Source of the DNA: Betaproteobacteria bacterium
GTDB lineage: Bacteria; Pseudomonadota; Gammaproteobacteria; Burkholderiales; SG8-39
Assembly: GCA_009693435.1 (NCBI GenBank)
Contig: SHXF01000003.1
Location: 49,091-113,090, forward strand
Length of the DNA: 64,000 nucleotides
Direction of reading: 5' to 3'
Both the position numbers and the translations under genes were made by a program. The notes under the pieces are model-generated. The model ran no database searches. It was not told the DNA's origin and saw only the letters and a list, made by a program, of their open reading frames with translations. Of this stretch, positions 1-8,282 are shown in pieces; within the stretch, counting starts at the first letter, position 1; every line of letters begins with the position of its first letter.

Positions 1-1005
1 CTCGACCCGCGGGTGGTCGACGCGGTCACCGGCCTCGCCAATGCGCGCGGCGCCACCGTGAATGTGTTCATGGCCGCCAACACCTCGCTGCCGGGCATGC
101 CGGAAGAAATACAGGCGCTGGTGAAAAAGGCCGACTTCGTCGTCTCCACCTGGTTCTGTTCCATCGAGGATCCGTTCAACGTGGCGATGCGCAAGTCCGG
201 CCAGCGCTGGGTGAAAATCACCTATTTCCGCGACCTCGACCTGCTGATGACGCCACAGGCGCGCTTTCCCGTGGAACTGGTGGGCGAGATCGTGCGCGGC
301 ACGGCGCGCCGCATCCCCGAGGGTCGCGATTTCGAACTGCGCTTCACCGACGAGCGCGGCAGCGACCTGCGCATTCCCTACAAGAAGGAAATGCGCGACA
401 CGTTGTACTCAGGCAATCGCTGGCGCGGCAAGACCATGGCCGACGAGGCCGGTTGTTATGTGCACTATCTCGCCTGCCACGGCCCGAATTTCTGGGACAG
501 CCAGGCGATGAGCAAGGATTGGGACGGCAAGATCGCGATCAACGGCGTGCTCTATCCGCAGTGGGCCATTGGCTTTCCGCAGCCGTTCGCCGAAAAGATC
601 GCGGTGGAATTTAAGGACCGCGTCATCACCGCAGTCCGCGGCGAATCCCAGGAAGCGCAGATCCTGCGCGAACAACTGATGGGCGGCAAGCTGATCGAGG
701 GTGGCGGCTGCGGGTTCAATCCCAAGGCGCCGCGCCACACCGTCTATCCGGCCGGGTCCAATTCGCCGGGGGCCCTGCACTTCGGTATCGACCTGGTGAA
801 GCCCTGCGACTACATCCGCCGCGTCATGCCGAACTGGGAAGAGCCGCCGATCCACCAGGATCTGATTACCCTGGACAGCACCGTCACCGCGGGCGGAGAA
901 ACCGTGATCGACCGGGGCTTCCTCATGGCGCTGCGCGATCCGGTGGTGGTGGCCGCGGCGAGCAAGTACGGCGATCCGGTGGAACTGCTGGAGGCGCAGG
1001 TCTAG
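1..1005 (+). CDS. NicX/M29 aminopeptidase-like protein, 5' partial
   Basis: The frame is open from base 1, so the N-terminus lies outside the window and the GTG at 13 is not trusted as the start. The visible 330 residues resemble the family of 2,5-dihydroxypyridine 5,6-dioxygenase (NicX) and M29 aminopeptidase-like proteins. The layout agrees with NicX: an N-terminal part with an alternating helix-strand pattern, an IAVEF..ITAVRG segment, a GGCGFNP segment near residue 235, and GALHFGIDL near residue 255 that carries a candidate metal-binding His. NicX cleaves a pyridine ring; members of the wider family are often simply called leucyl aminopeptidases. The substrate cannot be read from sequence. 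No partner gene is visible upstream. Confidence 0.5.
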   Translation, partial: LDPRVVDAVTGLANARGATVNVFMAANTSLPGMPEEIQALVKKADFVVSTWFCSIEDPFNVAMRKSGQRWVKITYFRDLDLLMTPQARFPVELVGEIVRGTARRIPEGRDFELRFTDERGSDLRIPYKKEMRDTLYSGNRWRGKTMADEAGCYVHYLACHGPNFWDSQAMSKDWDGKIAINGVLYPQWAIGFPQPFAEKIAVEFKDRVITAVRGESQEAQILREQLMGGKLIEGGGCGFNPKAPRHTVYPAGSNSPGALHFGIDLVKPCDYIRRVMPNWEEPPIHQDLITLDSTVTAGGETVIDRGFLMALRDPVVVAAASKYGDPVELLEAQV

Positions 1006-1025
1006 TTGTAAGGAGTCTCGTTCTT

Positions 1026-1050
1026 CCGGGAGGCACGGATCGCCTCCCGG
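1026..1050 (+). terminator. Stem-loop after first gene, possible terminator
   Basis: CCGGGAGGC (1026-1034) and GCCTCCCGG (1042-1050) form a perfect 9-bp stem with a 7-nt loop, starting 20 nt after the stop codon. No T-run follows, so this is at best a weak or Rho-assisted terminator, or an mRNA-stabilising hairpin. Confidence 0.4.
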
Positions 1051-1159
1051 ATGCTGCGCCCCTCGAAATCGATTCAGCGCGGCGAGGCCTCGCCTGCTGA
1101 AACCATGATGCGGGTCCGCCGCCCTCTGGTTCAGCATATCCTTTGCTCTTTCTGTCGAC

Positions 1160-4100
1160 ATGGAGGAAAGGGCTCGTCCCTTCCTGGTGATCTTGCAGAC
1201 CGTTTATCCAATCTATTTCGGAGCGGCGCTTGCCGTTTTTGCGTTGTGCTCCGGTTGCGTACTGGCGTGGAAGGCGCGGCGCATGCTGTCCTGGACGCTG
1301 CCGTACCGTACGGCGGTGCTGGGGCAGTTTTGCGTTTCTGTCGCGGCTGTTGTAACCGCGGTCGCTTTCATGATTGCGGTCTCGACATTCGGCATGTTGC
1401 AAGAGGGGCTCCTGCCGTTCCTCGGTCTGGCCGTATTTTCTCTCTCCTGGGGGATAGGGCTGGGTATCGCGATCGAGTGGCACGCGACCCGGGCGTATGA
1501 TTTTTTCCTGATACGGTATCGGCTGAAAAGGCTGAAGTGGGAAACGTTCCTCACCATCCTGGTGATGAACGGATTGGCATTTCTGGCGTATGGCCTTTCC
1601 GGCGTCGACGAAAAATTCCTGATGGCGTACGGCGGGCTCTCCTACAACTCGCTCTCCCGAATGATCGAGTTGCCGATAGCGATGGGACTGGGCCTGCTGC
1701 TGCTCCTGGTTGCCGGGGTGAAGGCCGTTGCGGTGCTGAAGGTCCGGTTCGCCGCGCGAGCCTCCGGCATGGCACGGTCATCATCGGCGCCGGCCGACGC
1801 GCTATCGTCGGCAAGTGCGTCGTACCTGCGGACGCCCCCTCCGTGGGAAATCGACCAGCGGGGCGGGGGCGACATGACGCGGGCCGCCGGTGTGGAGTTT
1901 GCGCGAGAGCGCATGTCATCGGCACGCACCGCGCGAATCGCGGTCAGCGCTGCGTTGCCGCCGCATGGCGATGCGCACGTCGAGGCGGAACCTGAAGCGA
2001 TACCACCCGCAGCCGAACCCGGCGATGCCGAGGCCGAGGCGTTGCCGCTGCAGGCGGAACGGCTGGAATTGGATCGGGCCGTGATCGATCAGGCGAATGA
2101 TCGGCTGGAAATGGAACGCAAGACCGCAGCCGCCGCAAAGGAGCGTCGCGAACTGGAGCAGGCCACCGAACTCAAGGCGCGCGAACTGGCCGAACTGGAG
2201 GCGCGGGCGCTCGAGACAGTGCAGGCACAACTGGCTGACGAGCGGGCGGCGCTGGCTGCGGCTGAAGCGCGCCTGGAGGCGGAGCAGGAAACGTCACGCC
2301 TGGCACAGGCACGCGAGTCGGAGCAGGCTGCGCTGGGGCGCGTGGCGCTGGCGCGAGTCGAGGCCGAGTTGGCGGCGGAGGCAGGTGCGCTGGCAGGCGT
2401 GGAAGAGCGCGTAAGAGCGCAACGCGCCCAGGCGGCAGCAGCCGGGCAGCTTTCGCAAGAGGAACAACGCCTCATCGAATCCGCGCGCTTGCGGCGCGAC
2501 GCCGAAGCGGCGCTGACGCGCGCGGCCGAATTGCGCGCCGTTGCCGAAGCCGAGGCGTTGCGGCTGCAGGCGGAACGGCTGGAATTGGATCAGGCCGTCA
2601 TCGAGCAGGCGAACGATCGGCTGGCGGCCGAACACAAAGCCGCGGCGACGGCGAAGGAGCGTCGCGAACTGGAGGAGGCCACCGAACTCAAGGCGCGCGA
2701 ACTGGCCGAACTGGAGGCGCGGACGCTTGCGGCGGTTCAAGCACAACTGGTCGACGAGCGGGCGGCACAGACTGCGGCAGAAGCGCGCCTGGAGGCGGAG
2801 AAGGAGTCCTCACGCCTGGCGCATGAGCGCGAGTTGGCGCAGGCGGAACTGGGGCGTGTGGCGCTGGTGCGGGTCGAGACCGAGTTGGTGGCCGATGCGA
2901 CTGCGCGGGCTGCAATGGTGGAGCGTGGGGAGGCCGAACGAGGCCTGATCGAATTGGCGAATTTACAGCGCGATGCCGAGCTGGCGCGGATGCGCGAGGC
3001 GGAATTGCGCGCCTCGGCCGAAGCCGAAGTAGTGCGGTTGCACGCGGCGCGCTTGCAGATCGATAGGGCCGCCATCGAGCAGGCAAACCGGCTGCCTGCA
3101 TCGGAACGCTATGCCGGCGCGCGATTTGAACGCGGCAAGCCGAATCGGGCGGTGTTCGTCACCGTATTGGCATTGTTGGGATTTGTGTTGCTGATGTACG
3201 GGCTTTTTGCCGTGGACGAAATGCAGGTGACGGACTCCGATGGGCCCGCAGACCCCCCGTTTTACGGCCTGCTGGATTCGCAGGTCATGGTGGTGCTTGG
3301 AGTGGTGCTGCTGCTGTTCGCCGGGGCAAGGATATTTGTGGCGCTTGGAGTCCGGTTTACAAAGCGGAATAGGGAGACGCCGCAGACGGCTGCCACGATG
3401 GTCATGCAAGAGCCTATGCCCGAGCGGCAGTCTGCGCCCACCGAAGTCGAGGCTGCATTGCCTCCGCATGCCGATACGCTGGCCGCGGCGGAAACCGAAG
3501 CAACGCGGCTCGCTGCCGTGCAAGTCGATGGGGAACGCGATGCCATCGCATCTTTGAGCGCGCGTGTCGCGGCACAGCGAAGCATGGAGGCTATGCTGGA
3601 GACGCGCAGCAAGACAGAGGAGGAAGCGCGCATCCTGGCCGGGGAGCGTATCCAGGCGGAACAGCGATTGATCGAATCGGCGCGTACCCGGCGCGATGCC
3701 GAAGCGGCGCTGACGCGCGAGGCGGAGGGGCGTGCCGAGGCCGAAGCCGAGGCGCTGCGACTGCAGGTGGAACGGCTGGAACTGGATCAAGCCGTTATCG
3801 ACCAGGCGAACGATCGGCTGGCGGCCGAACACAAAGCCGCGGCGACGGCGAAGGAGCGTCGCGAACTGGAGGAGGCAGCCGAACTCAAGGCGCGCGAACT
3901 GGCCGAACTGGAGGCGCTGACGCTCGAAGCAGTGCAGGCGCAACTGCTTGGCGAGCGGGCGGCACTGGCGGCTGCCGAAGCACGCCTGGAGACGGACAAG
4001 GAGTCCTCACGCCTGGCACAGGCACGCGAGTCGGAGCAGGCAGAACTGAAGCGTGTGGCGCTGGCGCGGGCCGAGGCCGAGTTGGAGTCGGAAAGAAGCG

Positions 4101-4690
4101 CGCAAGCAACGCTGGTGGAACGCGTGGAAGCGGAACGCACAGACGCGGCTGCGGCGGAGCACGCAAGTCGTCTGGAAGTCGAGCGGACCGCACTGGCGGA
4201 GGCGCGCGCCAAAGCAGAGGCGGAACTGGAACATGCCGCCTCGCTGCGTGAGCGGGCGGCGATAGCGGCCAGAGAAGATGCGTTGCAACGGGTCGCGGCT
4301 GAAGTGCGTGCAATCGACGCGCTGCGCAGTCGTGAGGCGGCAGAGGCGCGGGAACGGGAAGCTGAGCAAGCGCGTTACGCGGAGGAAGCGCGTGCGCGCG
4401 CACTGGCGGTTCAGCGCGGGGCAATGGTTGCCGGGCCGGCGGACAGGTCGATCGGGAACGTATCCCGGACGTGGCGCCTGCGCGCCTTCAAGACGGCGGC
4501 TGCGTGCGCCGTAGCCTTGGCACTGGGCGTCGGCATTGGTGCTTACGCGCCGTCTCGTATGCACCCGTCGGCGGATGTGGAAACGCCGGATCCAGTGGTC
4601 GCCACGGGAATGCCGGATCAACCGCTGCTGTTGCGTCTTGATCGCGACGTGGATTCGTTCAGCGCGAGGTTGACGAAGGCTGGGCGCTGA
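1160..4690 (+). CDS. Large membrane-anchored coiled-coil protein with duplicated modules
   Basis: This 1176-residue protein is not recognised as a named family. Three hydrophobic segments lie near residues 8-37, 53-78 and 84-107, followed by a hairpin of two membrane segments near 128-197. A long Ala/Glu/Arg-rich coiled coil runs from about 290 to 650. A second membrane hairpin follows near 663-735, a second coiled coil from about 780 to 1095, a single membrane segment near 1107-1130 and a short C-terminal tail. The two hairpins are homologous: both have YGL..VDE between the helices and end in VRF. The coiled coil contains three copies of a unit of about 175 residues starting ERLELD and containing KERRELE and LKARELAELEA (starts near 290, 464 and 862). 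No enzyme motif is visible, so a structural, scaffold or envelope role is only inference. No strong ribosome-binding site precedes the ATG, and the true start could be slightly downstream. Confidence 0.75.
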   Translation: MEERARPFLVILQTVYPIYFGAALAVFALCSGCVLAWKARRMLSWTLPYRTAVLGQFCVSVAAVVTAVAFMIAVSTFGMLQEGLLPFLGLAVFSLSWGIGLGIAIEWHATRAYDFFLIRYRLKRLKWETFLTILVMNGLAFLAYGLSGVDEKFLMAYGGLSYNSLSRMIELPIAMGLGLLLLLVAGVKAVAVLKVRFAARASGMARSSSAPADALSSASASYLRTPPPWEIDQRGGGDMTRAAGVEFARERMSSARTARIAVSAALPPHGDAHVEAEPEAIPPAAEPGDAEAEALPLQAERLELDRAVIDQANDRLEMERKTAAAAKERRELEQATELKARELAELEARALETVQAQLADERAALAAAEARLEAEQETSRLAQARESEQAALGRVALARVEAELAAEAGALAGVEERVRAQRAQAAAAGQLSQEEQRLIESARLRRDAEAALTRAAELRAVAEAEALRLQAERLELDQAVIEQANDRLAAEHKAAATAKERRELEEATELKARELAELEARTLAAVQAQLVDERAAQTAAEARLEAEKESSRLAHERELAQAELGRVALVRVETELVADATARAAMVERGEAERGLIELANLQRDAELARMREAELRASAEAEVVRLHAARLQIDRAAIEQANRLPASERYAGARFERGKPNRAVFVTVLALLGFVLLMYGLFAVDEMQVTDSDGPADPPFYGLLDSQVMVVLGVVLLLFAGARIFVALGVRFTKRNRETPQTAATMVMQEPMPERQSAPTEVEAALPPHADTLAAAETEATRLAAVQVDGERDAIASLSARVAAQRSMEAMLETRSKTEEEARILAGERIQAEQRLIESARTRRDAEAALTREAEGRAEAEAEALRLQVERLELDQAVIDQANDRLAAEHKAAATAKERRELEEAAELKARELAELEALTLEAVQAQLLGERAALAAAEARLETDKESSRLAQARESEQAELKRVALARAEAELESERSAQATLVERVEAERTDAAAAEHASRLEVERTALAEARAKAEAELEHAASLRERAAIAAREDALQRVAAEVRAIDALRSREAAEAREREAEQARYAEEARARALAVQRGAMVAGPADRSIGNVSRTWRLRAFKTAAACAVALALGVGIGAYAPSRMHPSADVETPDPVVATGMPDQPLLLRLDRDVDSFSARLTKAGR

Positions 4691-4731
4691 GGGGAGCGGC
4701 ATCCGGCGGCAGATTCCGGATGTCGCAGGCG

Positions 4732-4800
4732 TTGGGGTTCGCTGCGCTCACCGCCAACCTGAGGCTGCATTGTCGGGGTTCGCTGCGCTCAGCGCCGACC
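4732..4800. repeat. Pair of REP-like palindromic repeats
   Basis: Two 28-nt units (4732-4759 and 4773-4800) share the core GGGGTTCGCTGCGCTCA. Each has a weak dyad; the tips are TTGG/CCAA in the first unit and TCGG/CCGA in the second, a compensatory change. The core resembles the TTCGCTGCGCTCAACCC-type intergenic repeat widespread in proteobacteria. It lies just after the coiled-coil gene and faces the 3' end of the following leftward gene. Confidence 0.55.
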
Positions 4801-4871
4801 CGCGTCTGCTGCGTCTGCATGCATTTCATTTACATGCGCAGGCGCCAATTTCAATCGAGAATGCCGCGGCG

Positions 4872-5840
4872 TCAATTCAGCGCGGCGCCGCTGGCTTTCA
4901 GCACCGGCGCCCAGCGTGCGCGATCCTCCCGTATGCGCGCAGTCAGCTCGGACGGTGTGCTGGTCGCCGGCTCGATGCCAGCGGCGATCAGTTTGTCGCG
5001 CGTTGCCGGTTCTGCCAGCGCCCTCACCACTTCCGTGTGCAGGCGCGCCTGGACGGGCTTGGGCGTTTCGGCCGGTGTGAACAGGCCGTACCAGAGGTGG
5101 TAGCCGACTTCACCCAGCCCCAGTTCGGCGAGCGTGGGCGTCTCGGGGACCAGCGTTTCGCGCCGGGTGCCGGTTACGGCCAGTCCCACCAACCGGCCAT
5201 CCTTGGTATAGGACGCGTACGGCGAGAAGGTGGTGATGGCGAATGCGATGTCACCGGCCAGCAGCGCCTGCAGCATCGGCGGCGAGCCCTTGAACGGGAC
5301 GTGCAGCATGTCGGTTCCCGATGCAAGCTTCATCCGCTCGCCGACCAGTTGCGACACCAGTGCCGAACTGCCGAAGGTCACTTTGCCCGGACTTGCCCTG
5401 GCATGGGCGAGCATGTCTTTGAGTGTTTTCGCCGGCGCCTTGCCGCTCGCGACAATGAACAGCGTCTGCAATGCGGTCAGGGATATCGGCGCGAAATCGC
5501 GGTCCGCATCGTAGGGCAGCCTGGCGGTGGTGAGCGGGTTTACGGTGAAGGTGCTGTCGGTGGCCATGAACAGCGTGTAGCCGTCGGGCGCCGCCTTCGC
5601 CGCTGCTTCCGCCGCGATGACGAAGTTGCCGCCCGGCCGGTTGTCGACGATCACCGGTTGACCCATGTTCGCCTGCAGGCCCTGCGCCAGGGCGCGCGCC
5701 AGCAGGTCGGTGATGCCGCCGGGCGGGAAGGAAATGATCAAGCGTATCGTTTTCGACGGATACGTCTGCGCGCGGACGGCCGGCGCAAGGCAGAGGGCGA
5801 TAAAGCAGGCGCCGATGAAGGTGGCGAGGAAGCGGGTCAT
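4872..5840 (-). CDS. TctC/Bug-family solute-binding protein (tandem copy 1)
   Basis: A 322-residue periplasmic binding protein of the tripartite tricarboxylate transporter (Bug) family. The chosen ATG begins MTRFLATF, follows AAGGGAAG at good spacing, and opens a signal peptide ending ..RAQT. Family signatures follow: SFPPGGITD near residue 40, VDNRPGG near 65, PDGYTLF near 85 and VPFKGSPP near 175. These proteins bind small carboxylates or similar ligands and deliver them to a TctAB membrane pair, but no tctA or tctB is in the window. It is roughly 85 percent identical by eye to the next gene to the right (5956-6924), so the two are a recent tandem duplication. The order on the minus strand is deacetylase, copy 2, copy 1, probably one transcript. 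Confidence 0.9.
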   Translation of the reverse strand: MTRFLATFIGACFIALCLAPAVRAQTYPSKTIRLIISFPPGGITDLLARALAQGLQANMGQPVIVDNRPGGNFVIAAEAAAKAAPDGYTLFMATDSTFTVNPLTTARLPYDADRDFAPISLTALQTLFIVASGKAPAKTLKDMLAHARASPGKVTFGSSALVSQLVGERMKLASGTDMLHVPFKGSPPMLQALLAGDIAFAITTFSPYASYTKDGRLVGLAVTGTRRETLVPETPTLAELGLGEVGYHLWYGLFTPAETPKPVQARLHTEVVRALAEPATRDKLIAAGIEPATSTPSELTARIREDRARWAPVLKASGAALN

Positions 5841-5955
5841 GGGGACTTCCCTTTTTTGGTGCTGGTTCAGATGCCGAATAATCGCAACTGACGGGGCTGA
5901 ATGGCTTGCGCGCTGCGCACGCATCGCCCGTGCGCTCCGATATTCTTGCCTGAAT

Positions 5956-6924
5956 TCAATTCAGCGCGGCGCCGGTAGCCTTCAGCACCGCCGCCCACCG
6001 GGTGCGATCGTCGCGTATGCGCGCGCTCAGCTCGGCCGGTGTGCTGGTCGCAGGTTCGATCCCTGCTGCAACCAGCTTGTCGCGCGTGGCCGGTTCATTG
6101 AGCGCCTTCACCACTTCCGCGTGAAGACGCGCCTGGACAGTCTTGGGCGTTTCGGCCGGCGTGAAAAGGCCATACCACGCGTGATAGCCGTATTCTCCCA
6201 GTCCCAGCTCCGCGAGCGTGGGTGTTTCGGGTACCAGTGTTTCGCGCCGGGCGCCGGTGACGGCCAGTCCCACCAGCCGGCCGTCCCTGGTGTAGGACGC
6301 GTACGGAGAAAAAGTCGTGACGGCGAACGCGATATCACCAGTCAGCAGGGCCTGCAACATCGGTGGCGATCCTTTGAAGGGAACGTGCAGCATCTCGGTC
6401 CCGCTGGCGATACGGATGCGCTCGCCCACCAGCTGCGTAATCAGCGCCGAGCTGCCGAAGGTCACCTTGCCGGGGTTCGCCCTGGCATGGGCGAGCATGT
6501 CTTTCAGCGTATTCGCCGGCGCCTTGCCGCTTGCCACAATGAACAGCGTCTGCAACGCGGTCAACGAGATGGGCGCGAAGTCCCGTTCCGCGTCGTAGGG
6601 CAGCTTGGCGGTGGTGAGCGGATTCAGGGTGAAGGTGCTGTCTATGGCCATGAACAGCGTGTAGCCGTCGGGCGCCGCCTTCGCCGCCGCTTCCGCCGCG
6701 ATGACGAAGTTGCCGCCCGGCCGGTTATCGACGATGACCGGTTGGCCCATGTTCGCCTGCAGGCCCTGCGCCAGGGCGCGCGCCAGCAAGTCGGTGATGC
6801 CGCCGGGCGGAAACGAAATGATCAGGCGTATCGTTTTCGCAGGGTAGGTCTGCGCCTGGGCTGCCTGCCCCATGCAGCAGGCCAGTCCCATCGCCGCAAT
6901 GAAGGCGGCAAAAAATCGGGTCAT
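5956..6924 (-). CDS. TctC/Bug-family solute-binding protein (tandem copy 2)
   Basis: This 322-residue Bug protein starts at an ATG with AAAGGG eight bases upstream (MTRFFAAF) and has a signal peptide ending near AQAQTYP. It carries the same signatures as copy 1: SFPPGGITDLLARALAQG, a VDNRPGGNFVIA turn and PDGYTLFMA. Most differences from copy 1 are conservative. It sits 31 bp downstream of the polysaccharide deacetylase-like gene, suggesting co-transcription. The ligand is unknown. Having two near-identical binding proteins in a row suggests dosage or early divergence of specificity. Confidence 0.9.
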   Translation of the reverse strand: MTRFFAAFIAAMGLACCMGQAAQAQTYPAKTIRLIISFPPGGITDLLARALAQGLQANMGQPVIVDNRPGGNFVIAAEAAAKAAPDGYTLFMAIDSTFTLNPLTTAKLPYDAERDFAPISLTALQTLFIVASGKAPANTLKDMLAHARANPGKVTFGSSALITQLVGERIRIASGTEMLHVPFKGSPPMLQALLTGDIAFAVTTFSPYASYTRDGRLVGLAVTGARRETLVPETPTLAELGLGEYGYHAWYGLFTPAETPKTVQARLHAEVVKALNEPATRDKLVAAGIEPATSTPAELSARIRDDRTRWAAVLKATGAALN

Positions 6925-6955
6925 CGGCCGGGCCCTTTCGTCATGTGGCAAGAAT

Positions 6956-7810
6956 TCAAACGCCGAAGAAGCGCGCGCGGTAGGACAGGGCCTGCGGGTC
7001 CTGCTGGCGCACCCACGCAGCGAGCTCGCCGCAGGTCGGAAACCACACGTCCTTGAAACCCGCGAGATACTGCAGGATGTCGCGCAGCATGGCGCTTACG
7101 AGCGGGCGGCCGCCGAAGTGGGCATGGATGCCGATGTGCATCATGCCCATGGTTTCTTCGGCGTGGAGGAAATCGAAGCTGTGCTTGTAGACGTCGAAGT
7201 AATCGCGCGGACTGGAGCGCAGCACGCGGTTGTCGACGAACTCCGACCACGGGATCGCCACCATGGTGCCGCCCGGCCTGACATCGATGCGCGGCGAACT
7301 GCTGTCCAGCACGTCGCAATGCCACTGCAGGCCTTCCGCGGCGAGCAGGTCGGGTGTCCCGGCATCGCCGCCGTACACCGGCGTGACCCAGCCGATGGGG
7401 CGCTTGCCCGAGGCATGCTCCAGAGCGTCCAGCGTCTTGCGCATCGTCTGGCGCTGGCCGGCGGCATCCATCTCGCAGAGATATTCGTTTTGCGCATAAC
7501 CATGGGCCGCGACCTCGTGTCCGGCGCGCGCCATCTGCGCGATGGCATCGGGATAGCGCTCGGCCGACAGGCCGTTGCAGAACGCGGTGGCGCGCCGGCC
7601 GTTGCGCTCCAGGGTTCGCATCAGCCGCCAGACGCCTTCCTTGCCGCCGTACTCCGACCACTGGATGCCGGCCACGTCGCGCGTTCCGGCTTTGAGCGGT
7701 GTCGTTCGGGGAAAGTAAGTGGGTGAGCGGCCTTCCGCCCAGGTTTCGAGCAGCATGCTGGTCAGCACCGCGATGCGCGCGTTGTTGGGCCAGAGCAGTG
7801 GAGCGTTCAT
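6956..7810 (-). CDS. Polysaccharide deacetylase / PuuE allantoinase-like protein
   Basis: This 284-residue protein belongs to the NodB-like polysaccharide deacetylase superfamily, in the branch that includes cofactor-independent allantoinase PuuE. Visible signs are the N-terminal WPNNARIAV..LLETW, the SEYGGKEGVWR segment typical of that branch, the AGHEVAAHGYAQ motif carrying the conserved His residues, and HIGIHAHFGGRP near the C-terminus. No signal peptide is seen, so a cytoplasmic amide-ring or formamide hydrolase is likelier than a cell-wall enzyme. GCGAGG lies nine bases before the ATG. The two Bug genes directly downstream suggest that substrate uptake and hydrolysis are linked. Confidence 0.75.
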   Translation of the reverse strand: MNAPLLWPNNARIAVLTSMLLETWAEGRSPTYFPRTTPLKAGTRDVAGIQWSEYGGKEGVWRLMRTLERNGRRATAFCNGLSAERYPDAIAQMARAGHEVAAHGYAQNEYLCEMDAAGQRQTMRKTLDALEHASGKRPIGWVTPVYGGDAGTPDLLAAEGLQWHCDVLDSSSPRIDVRPGGTMVAIPWSEFVDNRVLRSSPRDYFDVYKHSFDFLHAEETMGMMHIGIHAHFGGRPLVSAMLRDILQYLAGFKDVWFPTCGELAAWVRQQDPQALSYRARFFGV

Positions 7811-7957
7811 GCATTACCTCGCTGGGTCTTGTCATCGACGCGCCGCCGGCTAAAGATCATGTTCAATGCCGGGGATGGGCGACGGTCGAATCGGGGTTGG
7901 GTGGGTAAACGGGTTGACGATCTGGATGCCATTGAAGGTTTATCCGCAGTTACACAC

Positions 7958-8034
7958 TAGTCGTGAACTTAGGCGACAGCATCGTTATGGTTCACGACTA
8001 ACTCCAGATTGGTTTTGTCGCCTAAATAGGCGAC
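7958..8034. repeat. Interlocked inverted repeats next to a gene remnant
   Basis: The order is A (TAGTCGTGAAC, 7958-7968), B (TTAGGCGAC, 7969-7977), A' (GTTCACGACTA, 7990-8000), B' (GTCGCCTAA, 8017-8025). Both pairs match perfectly, and the A-B-A'-B' order is that of a pseudoknot. B' is also the left half of an 8+2+8 palindrome, GTCGCCTA AA TAGGCGAC (8017-8034), which covers the stop codon of the PIN remnant. The rest of the gap (7811-7957) shows no gene or recognised site. Confidence 0.6.
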
Positions 8035-8282
8035 CCCTTAGTAACGTCTTCGCTCAACAGCAGGCTGCAACCCGCGCTATGCGCGCAGGCAAGCACGATA
8101 GCATCGAAAAACGAAACAACATTACGGTTCTGCGCCAGGTCGAACCTCGGATGGACGCTGGCGGATGTGACTCTAATGACTTCAAGCTGCTCGAAAAGGT
8201 CAAGCTGAGCGCAGCTGTCGCCTGTGAGGATCTGCCGAGTGGTGAAATTCGGGCTAATGCGGCTGTATGCCCGCCGATTTGA
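8022..8282 (-). pseudogene. PIN-domain (VapC-like) toxin remnant
   Basis: An open frame without a usable start codon runs leftward to a TAG at 8022-8024. Its last 75 residues read as the C-terminal part of a PIN-domain ribonuclease: TTRQILTGD, then a strand, then SFFDAIVLACA, AGCSLLLSEDVTKG and stop. In intact PIN proteins the Asp of the S.xDA motif and the Asp of SED are acidic metal ligands, and both are kept here. The N-terminal half, with the first catalytic Asp (DTN motif), is missing, and no antitoxin gene is adjacent. The frame overlaps the 3' end of the neighbouring Bug gene, which suggests that a rearrangement placed that gene over the deleted toxin 5' end. Confidence 0.7.

Noticed and set aside
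7866..8282. Plus-strand open frame of 138 codons in the 7.9 kb gap
   Set aside because: Its composition is not protein-like, and the minus strand in the same place reads as a PIN-domain end.
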